NCBI RefSeq assembly: GCF_030270585.1
Contig: NZ_BSYI01000034.1
Location: forward strand, 1 to 55,237
Reading direction: 5' to 3'
DNA: 55,237 nucleotides
Source: Paralimibaculum aggregatum
GTDB lineage: Bacteria > Pseudomonadota > Alphaproteobacteria > Rhodobacterales > Rhodobacteraceae
A program made the position numbers and the translations under genes. A model generated the notes under the pieces. It made no database searches, had not been told where the DNA came from, and was given only the letters and a program-made list of their open reading frames with translations. Of this stretch, positions 1-8,378 are shown one piece after another. Positions within the stretch are counted from its first letter, which is position 1. Every line of letters begins with the position of its first letter.

Positions 1-31
1 GATCGCCGCCGGCCTTCGGGCCGCCGCGTGA
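1..31 (+). CDS. Possible 3' tail of an upstream gene (partial)
   Basis: The first bases can be read in frame 2 as a short alanine-rich C-terminus ending in TGA at 29-31, about 20 bp before a strong terminator hairpin. This is what the end of a plus-strand gene would look like, but nine codons cannot identify a product. An alternative in frame 1 stops at 40-42. Confidence is low and rests mainly on the terminator downstream. Confidence 0.3.
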   Translation, partial: IAAGLRAAA

Positions 32-50
32 GAGCCGCATGAGCTGCAAG

Positions 51-80
51 CCGCCGTCCGGGAGACCGGGCGGCGGTTTT
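51..80 (+). terminator. Rho-independent terminator
   Basis: An 11-bp stem (51-61 with 66-76, one G-U pair) closes a GAGA loop and is followed by TTTT at 77-80. This is a textbook intrinsic terminator for a plus-strand transcript entering from the left edge. Confidence 0.8.
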
Positions 81-663
81 CGCATGGCACTTCCCGCCTT
101 CCCCTGCGGCCCCGCCGGTGGCATGCTCGCCGGGGTTTCTCCGGGGCATTTCCAGCGGGAGGATTGCATGGCAGGGGCGAGGACGGCGGAGCGGCAGGCT
201 GTGCCCGGGACCATTGCGTCAGCGCATCGGGATCTTCGGCGCGCAGCGGACGCCGCCACCGCGCCGGCCGATTCGGGCTCCACGCGCTGCGCCATTGAGA
301 TGGCCGGAGCCAGTGCCCACCTCGCGATGACCAGCCGCAGGACCGGACCGCACGGTGCCATTGTCGCGGCACCGGCGAAACGCCTGGTCGGCCTCGGGCG
401 AGACGGGAAGCGGCTCGAGGGCGTGGCCTATCCCACCGGCGAGGTCCCAGGGGGCATCGACCGGCGGGGTCGCGCGGGCGTGCGCCGCGTGGCAGGGGCC
501 GGGAGGCCCGCCGGCCCGCCGGCAAGGGTGAGGACGGCCGGCGGCGCCAGTGCGGCGGCGCAAAGGGCGAGGGCGGTGACCGGGCCGATGCGGGTCTGCG
601 ACCCGGCGGTGACGGTGCTGGCTGCGCCGGCGGAGTCCGCCGCCTCGGCGAAGGTCTGAGCGG
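81..663. other. About 580 bp with no supportable gene
   Basis: Several open frames cross this stretch on both strands, as expected at this GC content, but none has a convincing start, codon pattern or recognisable domain. On the minus strand between about 650 and 430 one frame gives a hydrophobic, signal-peptide-like stretch that stops at 428, and another frame remains open to 219. Together they could be the remains of a small frameshifted gene. I see no motif that names it. Confidence 0.4.
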
Positions 664-1119
664 ATGCGCGGGCACCTTCTCGCGGCAGCTCTCCTTCTGG
701 CGCTGGCCGCCTGCGTGCCGCAGCGGGTTGCAACGGCGCGTCTCGGCGAGGCGCCGGCGGTTGCGGGGGGCGTGTTCCATCCCGGCGGCTCGACCCTCGT
801 GATCGCCGCAGAGCTGCACGAGACCCCCGAGGGGCGCATGATCTGCGGCGCATGGGTGGGTGACGGCCCCGAGGCGCGGGACTATGCCTACCAGGTGCTC
901 GGGGCCGGGATCGTCTTCGTCGGCGGGCGGCGGGTGCTGCAGAATATCGGCTTCATGGCGCAGGAGCGCGGCCCGCTCGGCCCCGGCGCTTTCGCCGGCT
1001 GCGCTGCAGTGGCGGGCCCGCCCGGCCCGGTGACGCTGCGCCTGCCGCGGATGATCGTCAACCGCGACTGCGACGACTGGGGCGGCTGCGACATCACCAG
1101 CTTCCGCCAGATCCGCTGA
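664..1119 (+). CDS. Putative lipoprotein, unknown function
   Basis: A 151-residue protein with a lipoprotein signal peptide: a short basic start, a hydrophobic Leu/Ala core and a lipobox ending LAAC, so Cys16 should be lipidated. It is therefore expected to be anchored in the inner or outer membrane facing the periplasm. The mature part has five further cysteines or cysteine-like positions clustered near the C-terminus (an NRDCDD and a GGCD segment), which may form disulfides. I do not recognise the family. It is followed by a 9-bp tandem repeat and then by another exported protein gene on the same strand, so the two may be co-transcribed. Confidence 0.7.
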   Translation: MRGHLLAAALLLALAACVPQRVATARLGEAPAVAGGVFHPGGSTLVIAAELHETPEGRMICGAWVGDGPEARDYAYQVLGAGIVFVGGRRVLQNIGFMAQERGPLGPGAFAGCAAVAGPPGPVTLRLPRMIVNRDCDDWGGCDITSFRQIR

Positions 1120-1121
1120 AC

Positions 1122-1157
1122 CCCGCAAAGCCCGCAAAGCCCGCAAAGCCCGCAGGG
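1122..1157 (+). repeat. 9-bp tandem repeat, three perfect copies plus one degenerate
   Basis: The unit CCCGCAAAG occurs at 1122-1130, 1131-1139 and 1140-1148, followed by CCCGCAGGG at 1149-1157. It lies just after the lipoprotein stop codon. It has no spacer structure and is not a CRISPR. It looks like a simple slippage repeat. Confidence 0.85.
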
Positions 1158-1217
1158 ATTGCTCCGGGCAGGGCACAGGCGCAAGCTGCCGGCATCGGGC
1201 TCCCGAGGAGACATGCC

Positions 1218-1640
1218 ATGACCCGCCGCATCGCCGCCGCCCTTCTTGCCCTCGCGCTGCTTGGCCCCGCCGGTCCGGCGCTGGCCTGCAGCTGCGCGGC
1301 GCCCTCGGGCACGCCGGCGGAGCTGACGGCGTCCGGCGCCGTGGTGGTCCGCGCCCTGGTCACCGGCGAGGAGATGCCCGCCGGGCGCCCGAAGCTCACG
1401 CCGAGCAACCTGCTGCGCCACTATGCACTCCGAATCGAGGCTGGGGTGAACTATGCCGGGCCGGCGGAGATCCGGGTGGCGACGCCGCTCGACGGCGCCG
1501 CCTGCGGTGCCCGGCTCGGGCCGGGGCCGCAGCTCGTCCGGCTCTACGGCGCGGCGGGCGACTGGCAGATCAATCTCTGCGGCCAGGTCTCGCTCGATGT
1601 CGGGCGCTGGGACGCGCTGCTCGCGCCCCTGCCCGAGTGA
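1218..1640 (+). CDS. Secreted NTR/TIMP-like protein
   Basis: A 140-residue protein with a Sec signal peptide ending in an ALA motif directly before a CSC motif, so the mature protein would start with Cys-Ser-Cys. A leading CxC followed by an alternating beta pattern, an internal AACG segment and a late LCG cysteine resembles the netrin-like fold of bacterial tissue-inhibitor-of-metalloproteinase homologues. I infer an exported disulfide-bonded beta-barrel domain, possibly a protease inhibitor, but the function is not demonstrated. The start is fixed by GAGGAG at 1205-1210, seven bases before the ATG. Confidence 0.7.
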   Translation: MTRRIAAALLALALLGPAGPALACSCAAPSGTPAELTASGAVVVRALVTGEEMPAGRPKLTPSNLLRHYALRIEAGVNYAGPAEIRVATPLDGAACGARLGPGPQLVRLYGAAGDWQINLCGQVSLDVGRWDALLAPLPE

Positions 1641-1652
1641 GGCTGGCGCGGC

Positions 1653-2849
1653 TCAGCCGTTCAACCCGACGATCATCTGCTGCGTCTCCTTCAGCTTGGT
1701 GGTGATCGTGCGGACATCCTTCACCGTGGCGTCGTCCTGCCCCAGCGCGATCTCCACGTCGCGCTTGAGCCGGGCGAAGCTGCTCTGGGAGAGCAGGTCC
1801 TTCGGCCAGGTCTTGCGCTCGGCGGTGAGCTTCTTGTGCTGCGCGGCGGCGGATTTCGCCGACTTGGCGAAGCGCTCGACCAGGGTCTTGAGGCTGCGGG
1901 CAAAGGCGGTCGCCTGCTTGCCCCCGTCGGACGGCGTGCCGGCACTGCGGATCGCGTCGCGCAGCGAGCTCAGCTCGGCGGAGATCTGGTTGAGGTTGCC
2001 CTTCACGCCCTTGTTGGCCTCCATGAAGAGGCGGCAGCTGCGCTCGATGGTCTCGGCCAGCGCCGCGGTCTCGTCGATCCGGCCCTCGATGATGCCGAGG
2101 AGCTGGTTCTCCGCCTTCATCGCGTCCTTCATCTCGTAATCCATGTCCTGGATCACGTTGACGATCTTGTCCTTGCCGAGCTCGGCATCCTTGCGCAGAC
2201 GGTCGACGGCGCCCGGGTCGGCCGCTCTCGCCATCGCGGCCTGGAGGTTCCTGTAGGCCGTCTCCGCGGGCTTCTGCAGCTTGCCGAGCTTGCCATAGGC
2301 CGCGCTCGCCTTCTGCATCGCCGCCGTCGCAATCTTGCCGGCGGCCTCGAGCGCCGGCTTGTCGGCCTTCTTCGAGGCGGCGATGGCGGCCTTCTTGGCA
2401 TCCTCGATGCCGCCGATGGCGGTGTAGATCTCCTCCTGCAGGTCCGCCGCCTCGTCGAACAGCCTGCCTATGGTGTCGAAATGCCCGCGGACCTCGCGCT
2501 CGGCCTTGCTCGCCAGCTCGTCGAAGTTCTTCCGGATCGCCTGGATGCGCTTCAGCTCCTCCGGGAAGGTCTTCTTCCTGTAGGTCTCGAGGCAGGCCAC
2601 GGTGTCCTTGTGGAGCCTGGCGTTGCAGGCCTTGATCGCCGCATCCGCCGCCGAGGGCAGGCGCTTCGACAGCAGCGCCACCGCGGTCTCATAGGCCTTC
2701 TCGGCACCATTGGCCGGCCAGGTCTCGAAATCCTTGAGCGCCGTCTCGTATTCCCCGAGCACCTTGCCGAACCCGGTCGACTTCAGGGTTTTCGCCTTGT
2801 TCTTGCGCCACCACTTCTGTTCAAGCTCGGGCTTCGCATTCGCCTTCAT
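1653..2849 (-). CDS. Lysine-rich helical (coiled-coil) protein, unknown function
   Basis: A 398-residue protein almost without proline or glycine, rich in Lys, Glu and Ala, with heptad-like spacing over most of its length. There is no signal peptide or membrane segment, so it should be a cytoplasmic elongated helical protein. It is preceded by a GGGAGA ribosome site seven bases from the ATG and a plausible promoter at 2885-2913, so it can be transcribed alone. Its Lys content is unlike the Arg-rich neighbours. I do not recognise a family. A second helical Lys-rich protein lies at 8379-8999, but I see no clear sequence match between the two. Confidence 0.75.
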   Translation of the reverse strand: MKANAKPELEQKWWRKNKAKTLKSTGFGKVLGEYETALKDFETWPANGAEKAYETAVALLSKRLPSAADAAIKACNARLHKDTVACLETYRKKTFPEELKRIQAIRKNFDELASKAEREVRGHFDTIGRLFDEAADLQEEIYTAIGGIEDAKKAAIAASKKADKPALEAAGKIATAAMQKASAAYGKLGKLQKPAETAYRNLQAAMARAADPGAVDRLRKDAELGKDKIVNVIQDMDYEMKDAMKAENQLLGIIEGRIDETAALAETIERSCRLFMEANKGVKGNLNQISAELSSLRDAIRSAGTPSDGGKQATAFARSLKTLVERFAKSAKSAAAQHKKLTAERKTWPKDLLSQSSFARLKRDVEIALGQDDATVKDVRTITTKLKETQQMIVGLNG

Positions 2850-2884
2850 TCAATGTCTCCCTACATACACACGCACGCCGGGTG

Positions 2885-2913
2885 ATTGTCGGCATCGAAA
2901 AATCATGAATCAA
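2885..2913 (-). promoter_or_regulatory. Candidate sigma-70 promoter for the helical protein gene
   Basis: On the minus strand TTGATT (2913-2908) is followed after 17 bp by GACAAT (2890-2885). Each hexamer matches the consensus at four positions, and the AT content here stands out from the flanking genes. The transcript would begin about 30 bp upstream of the ATG at 2849. Confidence 0.5.
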
Positions 2914-2924
2914 GATTCTCCGGG

Positions 2925-4055
2925 TCAGTCCGGCACGAAATCCTCGATCAGTGCGTCGACCACGGCACAGAGCGCCTCCTCGCGGCTGGCGCCGGCCTTC
3001 TCCGCCTCGGCCCGCACCGCGCGCTGGCGCATGGCGGAGCTGCCGCGCTCGGCGATCCGCCGGGCATGCACCAGCTCGCGCCGGCAGCCGAGATCCTCGG
3101 CATCCGCGCCCACGAGGTCGATGATCTCCTCGATCAGGTCGCCCACCGGGGCCAGCTCGCCGCGGCCATGGTCGATCAGCCGGCCGGCGCAGCCATAGCG
3201 CTGCGCGCGCCAGCGGTTCTCGCCGATCAGGGTCGCGGGATAGATCCGCCAGCGCTGGTTGCGCGCCCGCAGCCGGTAGAGATAGGCCAGCACCGACTGG
3301 TAGAGCGCCGCCACCGTCACCGCATCCTCGAGCCGCGAGCAGACATCCGTGACCCGCTGCTCCAGCGTCGGGAACTTGTCGGACGGGCGCACGTCCCACC
3401 AGATCTTGGTCGCGTCCTCGATGCAGCCGGCCGAGACCAGGTGCCCGACCATGCGGCGATACTCGGCATGGGAGCTCATCTGGTCCGGCAGCCCGGTGCG
3501 CGGCAGCGCGTCGAACACCGTCAGGCGATAGGAGGCGAGCTTGGTATCGGTGCCCTCCCAGAACGGCGAGGAGCAGGTCAGCGCCAGCAGATGCGGCAGG
3601 AAATAGGCGACCTGGTTCATCAGGTCGATGCGCAGGTCCTCGTCCTCGATGCCGATATGCACATGGCAGCCGCAGATCAGCATCCGCCGCACGGTGAGGC
3701 CGAGATCGTCCTGCAGCGCATCGTAGCGCGGCTTGCGGGTGTGCGACTGCTCGCGCCATTTCGCGAAGGGATGCGTGGAGGCCGCGATCGGCGCATAGCC
3801 ATGGGCCTCGGCCGCCGCCGCCACCCCCCGACGCAGCGTCGCCAGCTCCGCCGCGGCATAGCCGACGCGCTGGTGCACCCCGGTGCCGACCTCGACCTGG
3901 CATTGCAGGTATTCCGGGCTCACCTTCTCGCCGATCTCCTCGGCCAGCGCGACGAGGAAGTCCGGCGTCGGCTCGCGCACCAGGTCCCGGCTCTCGCGAT
4001 CGACGATGAGGTACTCCTCCTCGATCCCGATGGTGAAGCTCGGACGGTCGATCAT
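2925..4055 (-). CDS. Carboxylate-amine ligase, YbdK / GCS2 family
   Basis: A 376-residue protein of the glutamate-cysteine ligase type 2 family. The N-terminal GIEEEY motif, a central CHVHIGIED segment and a late GENRWRAQRYG segment are family hallmarks. The E. coli member YbdK ligates a carboxylate to an amine with ATP and has weak glutamate-cysteine ligase activity; the natural substrate is not known. The length matches the family, with the ATG at 4055 chosen because the homology begins immediately and a purine-rich GGGGGGA lies upstream. The frame stays open 64 codons further upstream, but that part reads as a shadow of the divergent gene. It is transcribed away from the ThDP enzyme gene. 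Confidence 0.9.
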   Translation of the reverse strand: MIDRPSFTIGIEEEYLIVDRESRDLVREPTPDFLVALAEEIGEKVSPEYLQCQVEVGTGVHQRVGYAAAELATLRRGVAAAAEAHGYAPIAASTHPFAKWREQSHTRKPRYDALQDDLGLTVRRMLICGCHVHIGIEDEDLRIDLMNQVAYFLPHLLALTCSSPFWEGTDTKLASYRLTVFDALPRTGLPDQMSSHAEYRRMVGHLVSAGCIEDATKIWWDVRPSDKFPTLEQRVTDVCSRLEDAVTVAALYQSVLAYLYRLRARNQRWRIYPATLIGENRWRAQRYGCAGRLIDHGRGELAPVGDLIEEIIDLVGADAEDLGCRRELVHARRIAERGSSAMRQRAVRAEAEKAGASREEALCAVVDALIEDFVPD

Positions 4056-4185
4056 CGGCGGTCCCCCCGCATGGCCTCCAGCAATCCTGACCGCGCCCGC
4101 CCGGCCGGTCAATCGCGCCGCCGGCCGCCCGGCGTTGACAGCCGCCCGGCGCCCATGCGCAACTGCGCGCAAACCGAGGGAGGGC

Positions 4186-5880
4186 ATGATGGCCAAGACG
4201 GGCGCGGAGCTGTTGGTGGAGGCGCTGGCGGCGCAGGGCGCGCGCACCGCCTTCGGGGTGCCGGGCGAGAGCTATCTCGCGGTGCTCGACGCGCTGCATG
4301 ACAGCCAGATCCGCTTCGTGCTCGGGCGCCACGAGGGCGGCTGCGCCTTCATGGCCGAGGCCTGGGGCAAGCTCACCGGGCAGCCCGGCATCGCCTTCGT
4401 CACCCGCGGCCCCGGCGCCACCAATGCCGCCATCGGCGTGCACACCGCGATGCAGGACTCGACGCCGATGATCCTCTTCATCGGCCAGATCGAGACCACG
4501 ATGCGCGAGCGCGAGGCGTTCCAGGAGATCGACTACCGCGCCTTCTATGGCGGCGTCGCGAAATGGGCGACCGAGATCGACAGCGCCGACCGGGTGCCGG
4601 AGATAGTCGCCCGCGCCTTCCACGTGGCGCTCTCGGGCCGCCCCGGGCCGGTGGTGGTGGCGCTGCCGGAGGACGTGCTGACCGGGCTCAGCGAGGCCCG
4701 GGTGCATCCCCGCCCGATCCTGCCGCCCTGGCCCGGGCTCGCGCCCGAGGCGCTCGCCGAGGCGCAGCGCCTGCTCGCCGGGGCGGTGCGCCCGGTCGCC
4801 TTCATCGGCGGCGGCGGCTGGGACATCTCCGGGCGCGACGGGCGCGCCGCGCTCGCCGCCTTCACCGCCTTCGCCGAGGCCGCGCAGATCCCCATCGTGG
4901 TCGAGTTCCGCCACCAGGACCTGATCGACAACGGCTCGCCGGCCTATATCGGCGATGCCGGCTTCGGCATCGCGCCGCATGTCCGCAAGGTGCTCGACGA
5001 GGCGGATCTGGTGCTCGCGGTCAACATCCGCTTCGGCGAGACCGATACCGATGGCTACAGCCTGTTCGGCCTGCCGACGCCGCGCCAGAAGCTCGTGCAT
5101 GTGCATCCCTCCGACGACGAGCTCGGCAAGGTGCTGCAGGCCGATCTGGCGCTGCACGGCTCGCCTGCGGCCTTCCTCGCGGCGCTGTCGCGGGCCGACA
5201 CGGCGCATGACCCGTCCCGCGCGGATTGGGCCGCGGGCGCGCGTGCGGGCTACGAGGCCAGCTTCGATCTGCCACCGCAGCCCGGCCGGCTCGATCTCGG
5301 CGCGGTGATGGCGCATCTGCGCGCGGTGCTGCCGGAGGATGCCATCGTCACCAACGGCGCGGGCAATTTCGCGATCTGGCCGGGGCGGCTGCTCCGCTAC
5401 GGGCCGAAGCACCGGCTGCTCGGGCCCGAGGCCGGTGCCATGGGGGCGGGGCTGCCGGCGGCGGTGGCGGCACGGCTCGCCTGCCCGGAGCGGCTGGTGC
5501 TCTGCTTCGCCGGCGACGGCGACATCCAGATGACCATGACCGAGCTCGGCACCGCGATGCAGGCCGGCGCGCAGCCGGTGGTGCTGGTCTTCAACAACGG
5601 CAGCTACGGCACGATCCGGATGCACCAGGAGAAGACCTATCCCGGCCGGGTCAGCGGCACCGAGCTGGTCAATCCGGATTTCGTCGCCATCGGCCGGGCC
5701 TATGGCATGCATGCGGAACAGGTCGAGACGGCGGAGGCCTTCGCGGAGGCCTTCGCCCGCGCCCGCAGCTCGGCCACCGGGGCGCTGCTCGAGCTGATCG
5801 TCGACACCGAGGCGCTGACCCCGAAGGCGACGCTCAGCCAGATCCGTGCCGCGGCGGAGGCCCGCAAGGCCGGCGCCTGA
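4186..5880 (+). CDS. ThDP-dependent enzyme, acetolactate synthase-like
   Basis: A 564-residue protein with the three-domain layout of acetolactate synthase and related decarboxylases: an N-terminal Pyr domain with the catalytic glutamate in GRHEGG (Glu50), a central domain with a GGGGW nucleotide-type loop, and a C-terminal PP domain with GDGD followed by NN about 28 residues later for Mg-ThDP. It probably cleaves or condenses a 2-oxo acid. The window holds no small regulatory subunit, so it is less likely to be the biosynthetic IlvB and more likely a catabolic paralogue. GAGGGAGGG lies just before two consecutive ATG codons (4186 and 4189). A perfect TTGACA at 4135-4140 is a possible -35, but no good -10 follows. 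Confidence 0.85.
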   Translation: MMAKTGAELLVEALAAQGARTAFGVPGESYLAVLDALHDSQIRFVLGRHEGGCAFMAEAWGKLTGQPGIAFVTRGPGATNAAIGVHTAMQDSTPMILFIGQIETTMREREAFQEIDYRAFYGGVAKWATEIDSADRVPEIVARAFHVALSGRPGPVVVALPEDVLTGLSEARVHPRPILPPWPGLAPEALAEAQRLLAGAVRPVAFIGGGGWDISGRDGRAALAAFTAFAEAAQIPIVVEFRHQDLIDNGSPAYIGDAGFGIAPHVRKVLDEADLVLAVNIRFGETDTDGYSLFGLPTPRQKLVHVHPSDDELGKVLQADLALHGSPAAFLAALSRADTAHDPSRADWAAGARAGYEASFDLPPQPGRLDLGAVMAHLRAVLPEDAIVTNGAGNFAIWPGRLLRYGPKHRLLGPEAGAMGAGLPAAVAARLACPERLVLCFAGDGDIQMTMTELGTAMQAGAQPVVLVFNNGSYGTIRMHQEKTYPGRVSGTELVNPDFVAIGRAYGMHAEQVETAEAFAEAFARARSSATGALLELIVDTEALTPKATLSQIRAAAEARKAGA

Positions 5881-5982
5881 GGCGCCCCTGACCCCGCCTG
5901 CCTTCGAACCGATACCCGGGCGCCGTGTTTCGCCCGCCTCCGGGGGCCTGCCGGCCCCCTCCGGCGCCCGCGAAAGCCCGCC

Positions 5983-6037
5983 CCCACCCCCACCGCCGCC
6001 TTGCGCGCTGTGCGCGCAAGGCGGCGGTGGGGGTGGG
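5983..6037. terminator. 26-bp perfect inverted repeat between convergent genes
   Basis: Bases 5983-6008 are exactly complementary to 6012-6037 around a three-base loop (TGT). It sits between the ThDP gene (plus) and the OmpA-like gene (minus), so it should act as a bidirectional terminator. It has no T-tract on either side. A perfect stem of this length is much longer than ordinary terminators need. Confidence 0.75.
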
Positions 6038-6083
6038 TTGCCGGGCAGTCCGGCCTCGCCGCGGCCGGGCCGGCCGGGCTGCG

Positions 6084-7088
6084 TCAGCGCAGGACGATCT
6101 CCACCCGGCGGTTGCGGGCACGGCCCTCGGGGGTGGCGTTGGAGGCACGCGGTGCGAGGAAGCCGATGCCTGCCGCCTCCATCCGCCCGGCGGCGACGCC
6201 GCGGGCGATCAGCGCCTGGCGCACCGCTTCGGCGCGGCGTTTCGAGAGGGCGCGGTTGGTCGCGAGGCTGCCCTCGTTGTCGGAATGGCCGACGATCAGG
6301 ACCTCGAGCGCCGGGTTCGCATCGAGCAGCCGCGCCAGCCCGTCGAGCGCCGGGGCGGAGGCCGCGCCGAGCCGGGCACCGCCGGTGTCGAAGCTCAGCC
6401 CCTCGACCGGCACATGGCCATCGGCGGTGAGCCGGGCCAGCAGGTCGCCGCCCGCCGCATCGCCGCCGCCGGTCTCGGCAGCCGCGTCATGGGGCAGCTC
6501 GGTGCCGCCGGTGACCTCCGGCGCCGGCGCCTCCGGGGGCACCTCGAGCGGGGCCGGCAGCGCCGCGACGGCCGCCGCCTCCACCCGCACGGTCTGGATG
6601 TGGATGCGGCCGAGCGCGCGGCTCGCCAGCACCGAGGCCCAGGCGACCGGGGCGCCCTGCCCGCCGGGTCTACGCGCCGAGAGCTGCGCGAAGGCGGCGG
6701 CATCCACCACCATCTGCGGCGGCGGCAGCAGCGCCACCCCGAACCGGAAATCGAGCCCGCCACAGGCCGCGCCGGTGCAGTCGAGCAGGATCTCCCAGCC
6801 CCCGGCGCGCAGCAGCTCGCGATAGGCCGCCATCACCCCGGCGAGGCCGTCCTCGCCCGCCGGCATCCGGTAGCCCTCCCAGATCACGTGTCCGTTCAGC
6901 ATGCGGGTCGGCTCCGCCGCGCCGCCGAAGGGCGCGACGGGGATGTCGTAGCGGTCCGCCTGGCGCTCCACCCGCGCGGTCAGCGCGGCACCCTCGGGCA
7001 CCGGCAGCACCGGCGGATCGGCGGCGGCAGACCCCGCGCCGAGCACGACGGATGTCGCAAGCGCCCCGATCCGCGCATGCCAGACCAT
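6084..7088 (-). CDS. OmpA-family outer membrane / peptidoglycan-binding protein
   Basis: A 334-residue protein with a Sec signal peptide (cleavage near the AAADP motif), a roughly 190-residue N-terminal domain with one likely disulfide (the CTGAACGG segment), and a C-terminal OmpA-like domain. That domain has GHSDNEGS, the NRALSKRRAE helix and a final RNRRVEI, the residues that bind diaminopimelate in peptidoglycan. It probably links the envelope to the cell wall. I chose the ATG at 7088 because AAAGGCGAG lies just upstream; a GTG at 7109 is also in frame. It is last in the minus-strand group with GNAT and smpB. Confidence 0.85.
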   Translation of the reverse strand: MVWHARIGALATSVVLGAGSAAADPPVLPVPEGAALTARVERQADRYDIPVAPFGGAAEPTRMLNGHVIWEGYRMPAGEDGLAGVMAAYRELLRAGGWEILLDCTGAACGGLDFRFGVALLPPPQMVVDAAAFAQLSARRPGGQGAPVAWASVLASRALGRIHIQTVRVEAAAVAALPAPLEVPPEAPAPEVTGGTELPHDAAAETGGGDAAGGDLLARLTADGHVPVEGLSFDTGGARLGAASAPALDGLARLLDANPALEVLIVGHSDNEGSLATNRALSKRRAEAVRQALIARGVAAGRMEAAGIGFLAPRASNATPEGRARNRRVEIVLR

Positions 7089-7105
7089 GTCTCGCCTTTC
7101 GCCGC

Positions 7106-7828
7106 TCACCCCGCGCGGTAATGATAGCGCGCGGCGACGCCCATCCCCAGCTTCGCATAGAGCGCACGGGCCGGGGCGTTGGCCTCGGTGACGGCGAGCG
7201 CCAGCACCTCGGCGCCCTGCTCCGCCGCCCAGTTGGCCGCGCCGCGGAGCAGCATCTCGCCGGCGCCCCGACGCCGCGCCGCCGCCAGCACCTCGACCGC
7301 ATGGAGCATCGCCACCGCGCCGTCGCAGGCGATGAAGCCGACCCCCACCGGGCGGTCGCCGATGCGCGCGATCAGCGTGATGCGCGGTCCGGCGGCGCGG
7401 GCCATCACCGCGAGGCGCCCGGGGCCGATGCCGCCGGCCGCCCAGATCTCCTCGACCAGCGCGATCGGTGTCGAGGCACGGATCACCCGGGCAGTCTCGT
7501 CGCGGTCGTCGGTCAGGCTCACGACCGGCGCGACATGGACCACCGTCGGGTCCACCACCGCGAGCCCGCGGGCCTCGAGCGCGGCGTCGAGCGCCTCCTC
7601 GCCGGGCGAGAGGCGGAACAGCGGCCCCTGCCCCCAGGCGGCGAGCCCGGCCACCGCGGCGTCGATCTCCGGCACCGCACCGGGCCGCCCGGCCGAGGCC
7701 GCGGAGACCCGCTTGCCGCCGCCGGCGCCGCGGCGCAGCAGCCAGCCATCGGCGGCGCGGATCTCCGCCGGCGGCCAGGTCGCGTCGATGGCGGCGAGCA
7801 GGCGCTCCGCGCTCGGGGATGCGTTCAT
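7106..7828 (-). CDS. GNAT-family N-acetyltransferase
   Basis: A 240-residue protein. The C-terminal half carries a GNAT fold with the acetyl-CoA loop in RRRGAGEML and a C-terminal NAPARALYAKLGM segment typical of the last helix and strand. The N-terminal part contains an ADGWLLRR segment followed by a glycine-rich turn, also seen in this subgroup. The substrate is unknown. It starts one base after the smpB stop codon and ends 17 bp before the OmpA-like start, so it is almost certainly co-transcribed with both. Confidence 0.85.
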   Translation of the reverse strand: MNASPSAERLLAAIDATWPPAEIRAADGWLLRRGAGGGKRVSAASAGRPGAVPEIDAAVAGLAAWGQGPLFRLSPGEEALDAALEARGLAVVDPTVVHVAPVVSLTDDRDETARVIRASTPIALVEEIWAAGGIGPGRLAVMARAAGPRITLIARIGDRPVGVGFIACDGAVAMLHAVEVLAAARRRGAGEMLLRGAANWAAEQGAEVLALAVTEANAPARALYAKLGMGVAARYHYRAG

Positions 7829-7829
7829 C

Positions 7830-8309
7830 TCAGCGGTCCCGCAGCAGGCGCGACTTCTCGCGCTCCCAGTCCCGCTTCTTCTCGGTGTCGCGCTTGTCGG
7901 AGAGCTTCTTGCCCTTGGCCAGGCCGATCTCGAGCTTGGCCCGGCCGCGCGCGTCGAAATAGAGCTTGAGCGGCACCATGGTCATGCCCTCGCGCCCCAC
8001 CGCCTGGTGCAGCCGGGCGAGCTCGCGCCTGTGCACCAGAAGCTTGCGCCGGCGCCGGGCATCGTGGCTGAAGGCCGCCGCCTTGGCCTGGGAGAACTCC
8101 GGGATGTAGCTGTTGATCAGCCAGAGCTCGCCATCCTCGACGCTGGCATAGCTCTCGGCGATGTTGGCCTTGCCCTCGCGCAGCGACTTCACCTCGGAGC
8201 CCTGCAGCATGATGCCGGCCTCGAGGCTGTCCTCGATGAAATACTGGTGCCGCGCCTTGCGGTTCTCGGCGGCGAGCTTGTGGTCGAGCTTGGGTTTGTT
8301 CTGGGACAT
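7830..8309 (-). CDS. smpB: SsrA-binding protein SmpB
   Basis: A 159-residue SmpB, full length for the family. It binds tmRNA and delivers it to stalled ribosomes for trans-translation. The conserved [26 protein letters not shown] and KLLVHRREL segments are present, as is the basic C-terminal tail ([14 protein letters not shown]) that enters the empty mRNA channel. It lies downstream of dapA, as in many Rhodobacteraceae, but here a helical protein gene separates the two. Confidence 0.97.
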   Translation of the reverse strand: MSQNKPKLDHKLAAENRKARHQYFIEDSLEAGIMLQGSEVKSLREGKANIAESYASVEDGELWLINSYIPEFSQAKAAAFSHDARRRRKLLVHRRELARLHQAVGREGMTMVPLKLYFDARGRAKLEIGLAKGKKLSDKRDTEKKRDWEREKSRLLRDR

Positions 8310-8378
8310 GACCGCGCCGATTTAGGCGAGCCGGGGCCCGTTGTCCATGCGGCGCGGTTCCGGGCGCGAAACCCGCGG

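Noticed and set aside
1122-1157. CRISPR array
   Set aside because: Units are 9 bp, directly adjacent and without spacers; no cas genes are present in the window.
4135-4163. Promoter for the ThDP gene
   Set aside because: A perfect TTGACA is present, but no acceptable -10 lies 15-19 bp downstream.
2821-5712. A 960-codon open frame on the minus strand covering the YbdK and ThDP genes
   Set aside because: It is antisense or out of frame to two proteins with clear family motifs, and its translation is Arg/His/Gly-rich without any domain. Such frames are expected at about 70% GC.
4186-5880. Biosynthetic acetolactate synthase (ilvB)
   Set aside because: No ilvN/ilvC follows and the gene stands alone beside a carboxylate-amine ligase; a more general ThDP-enzyme call is safer.
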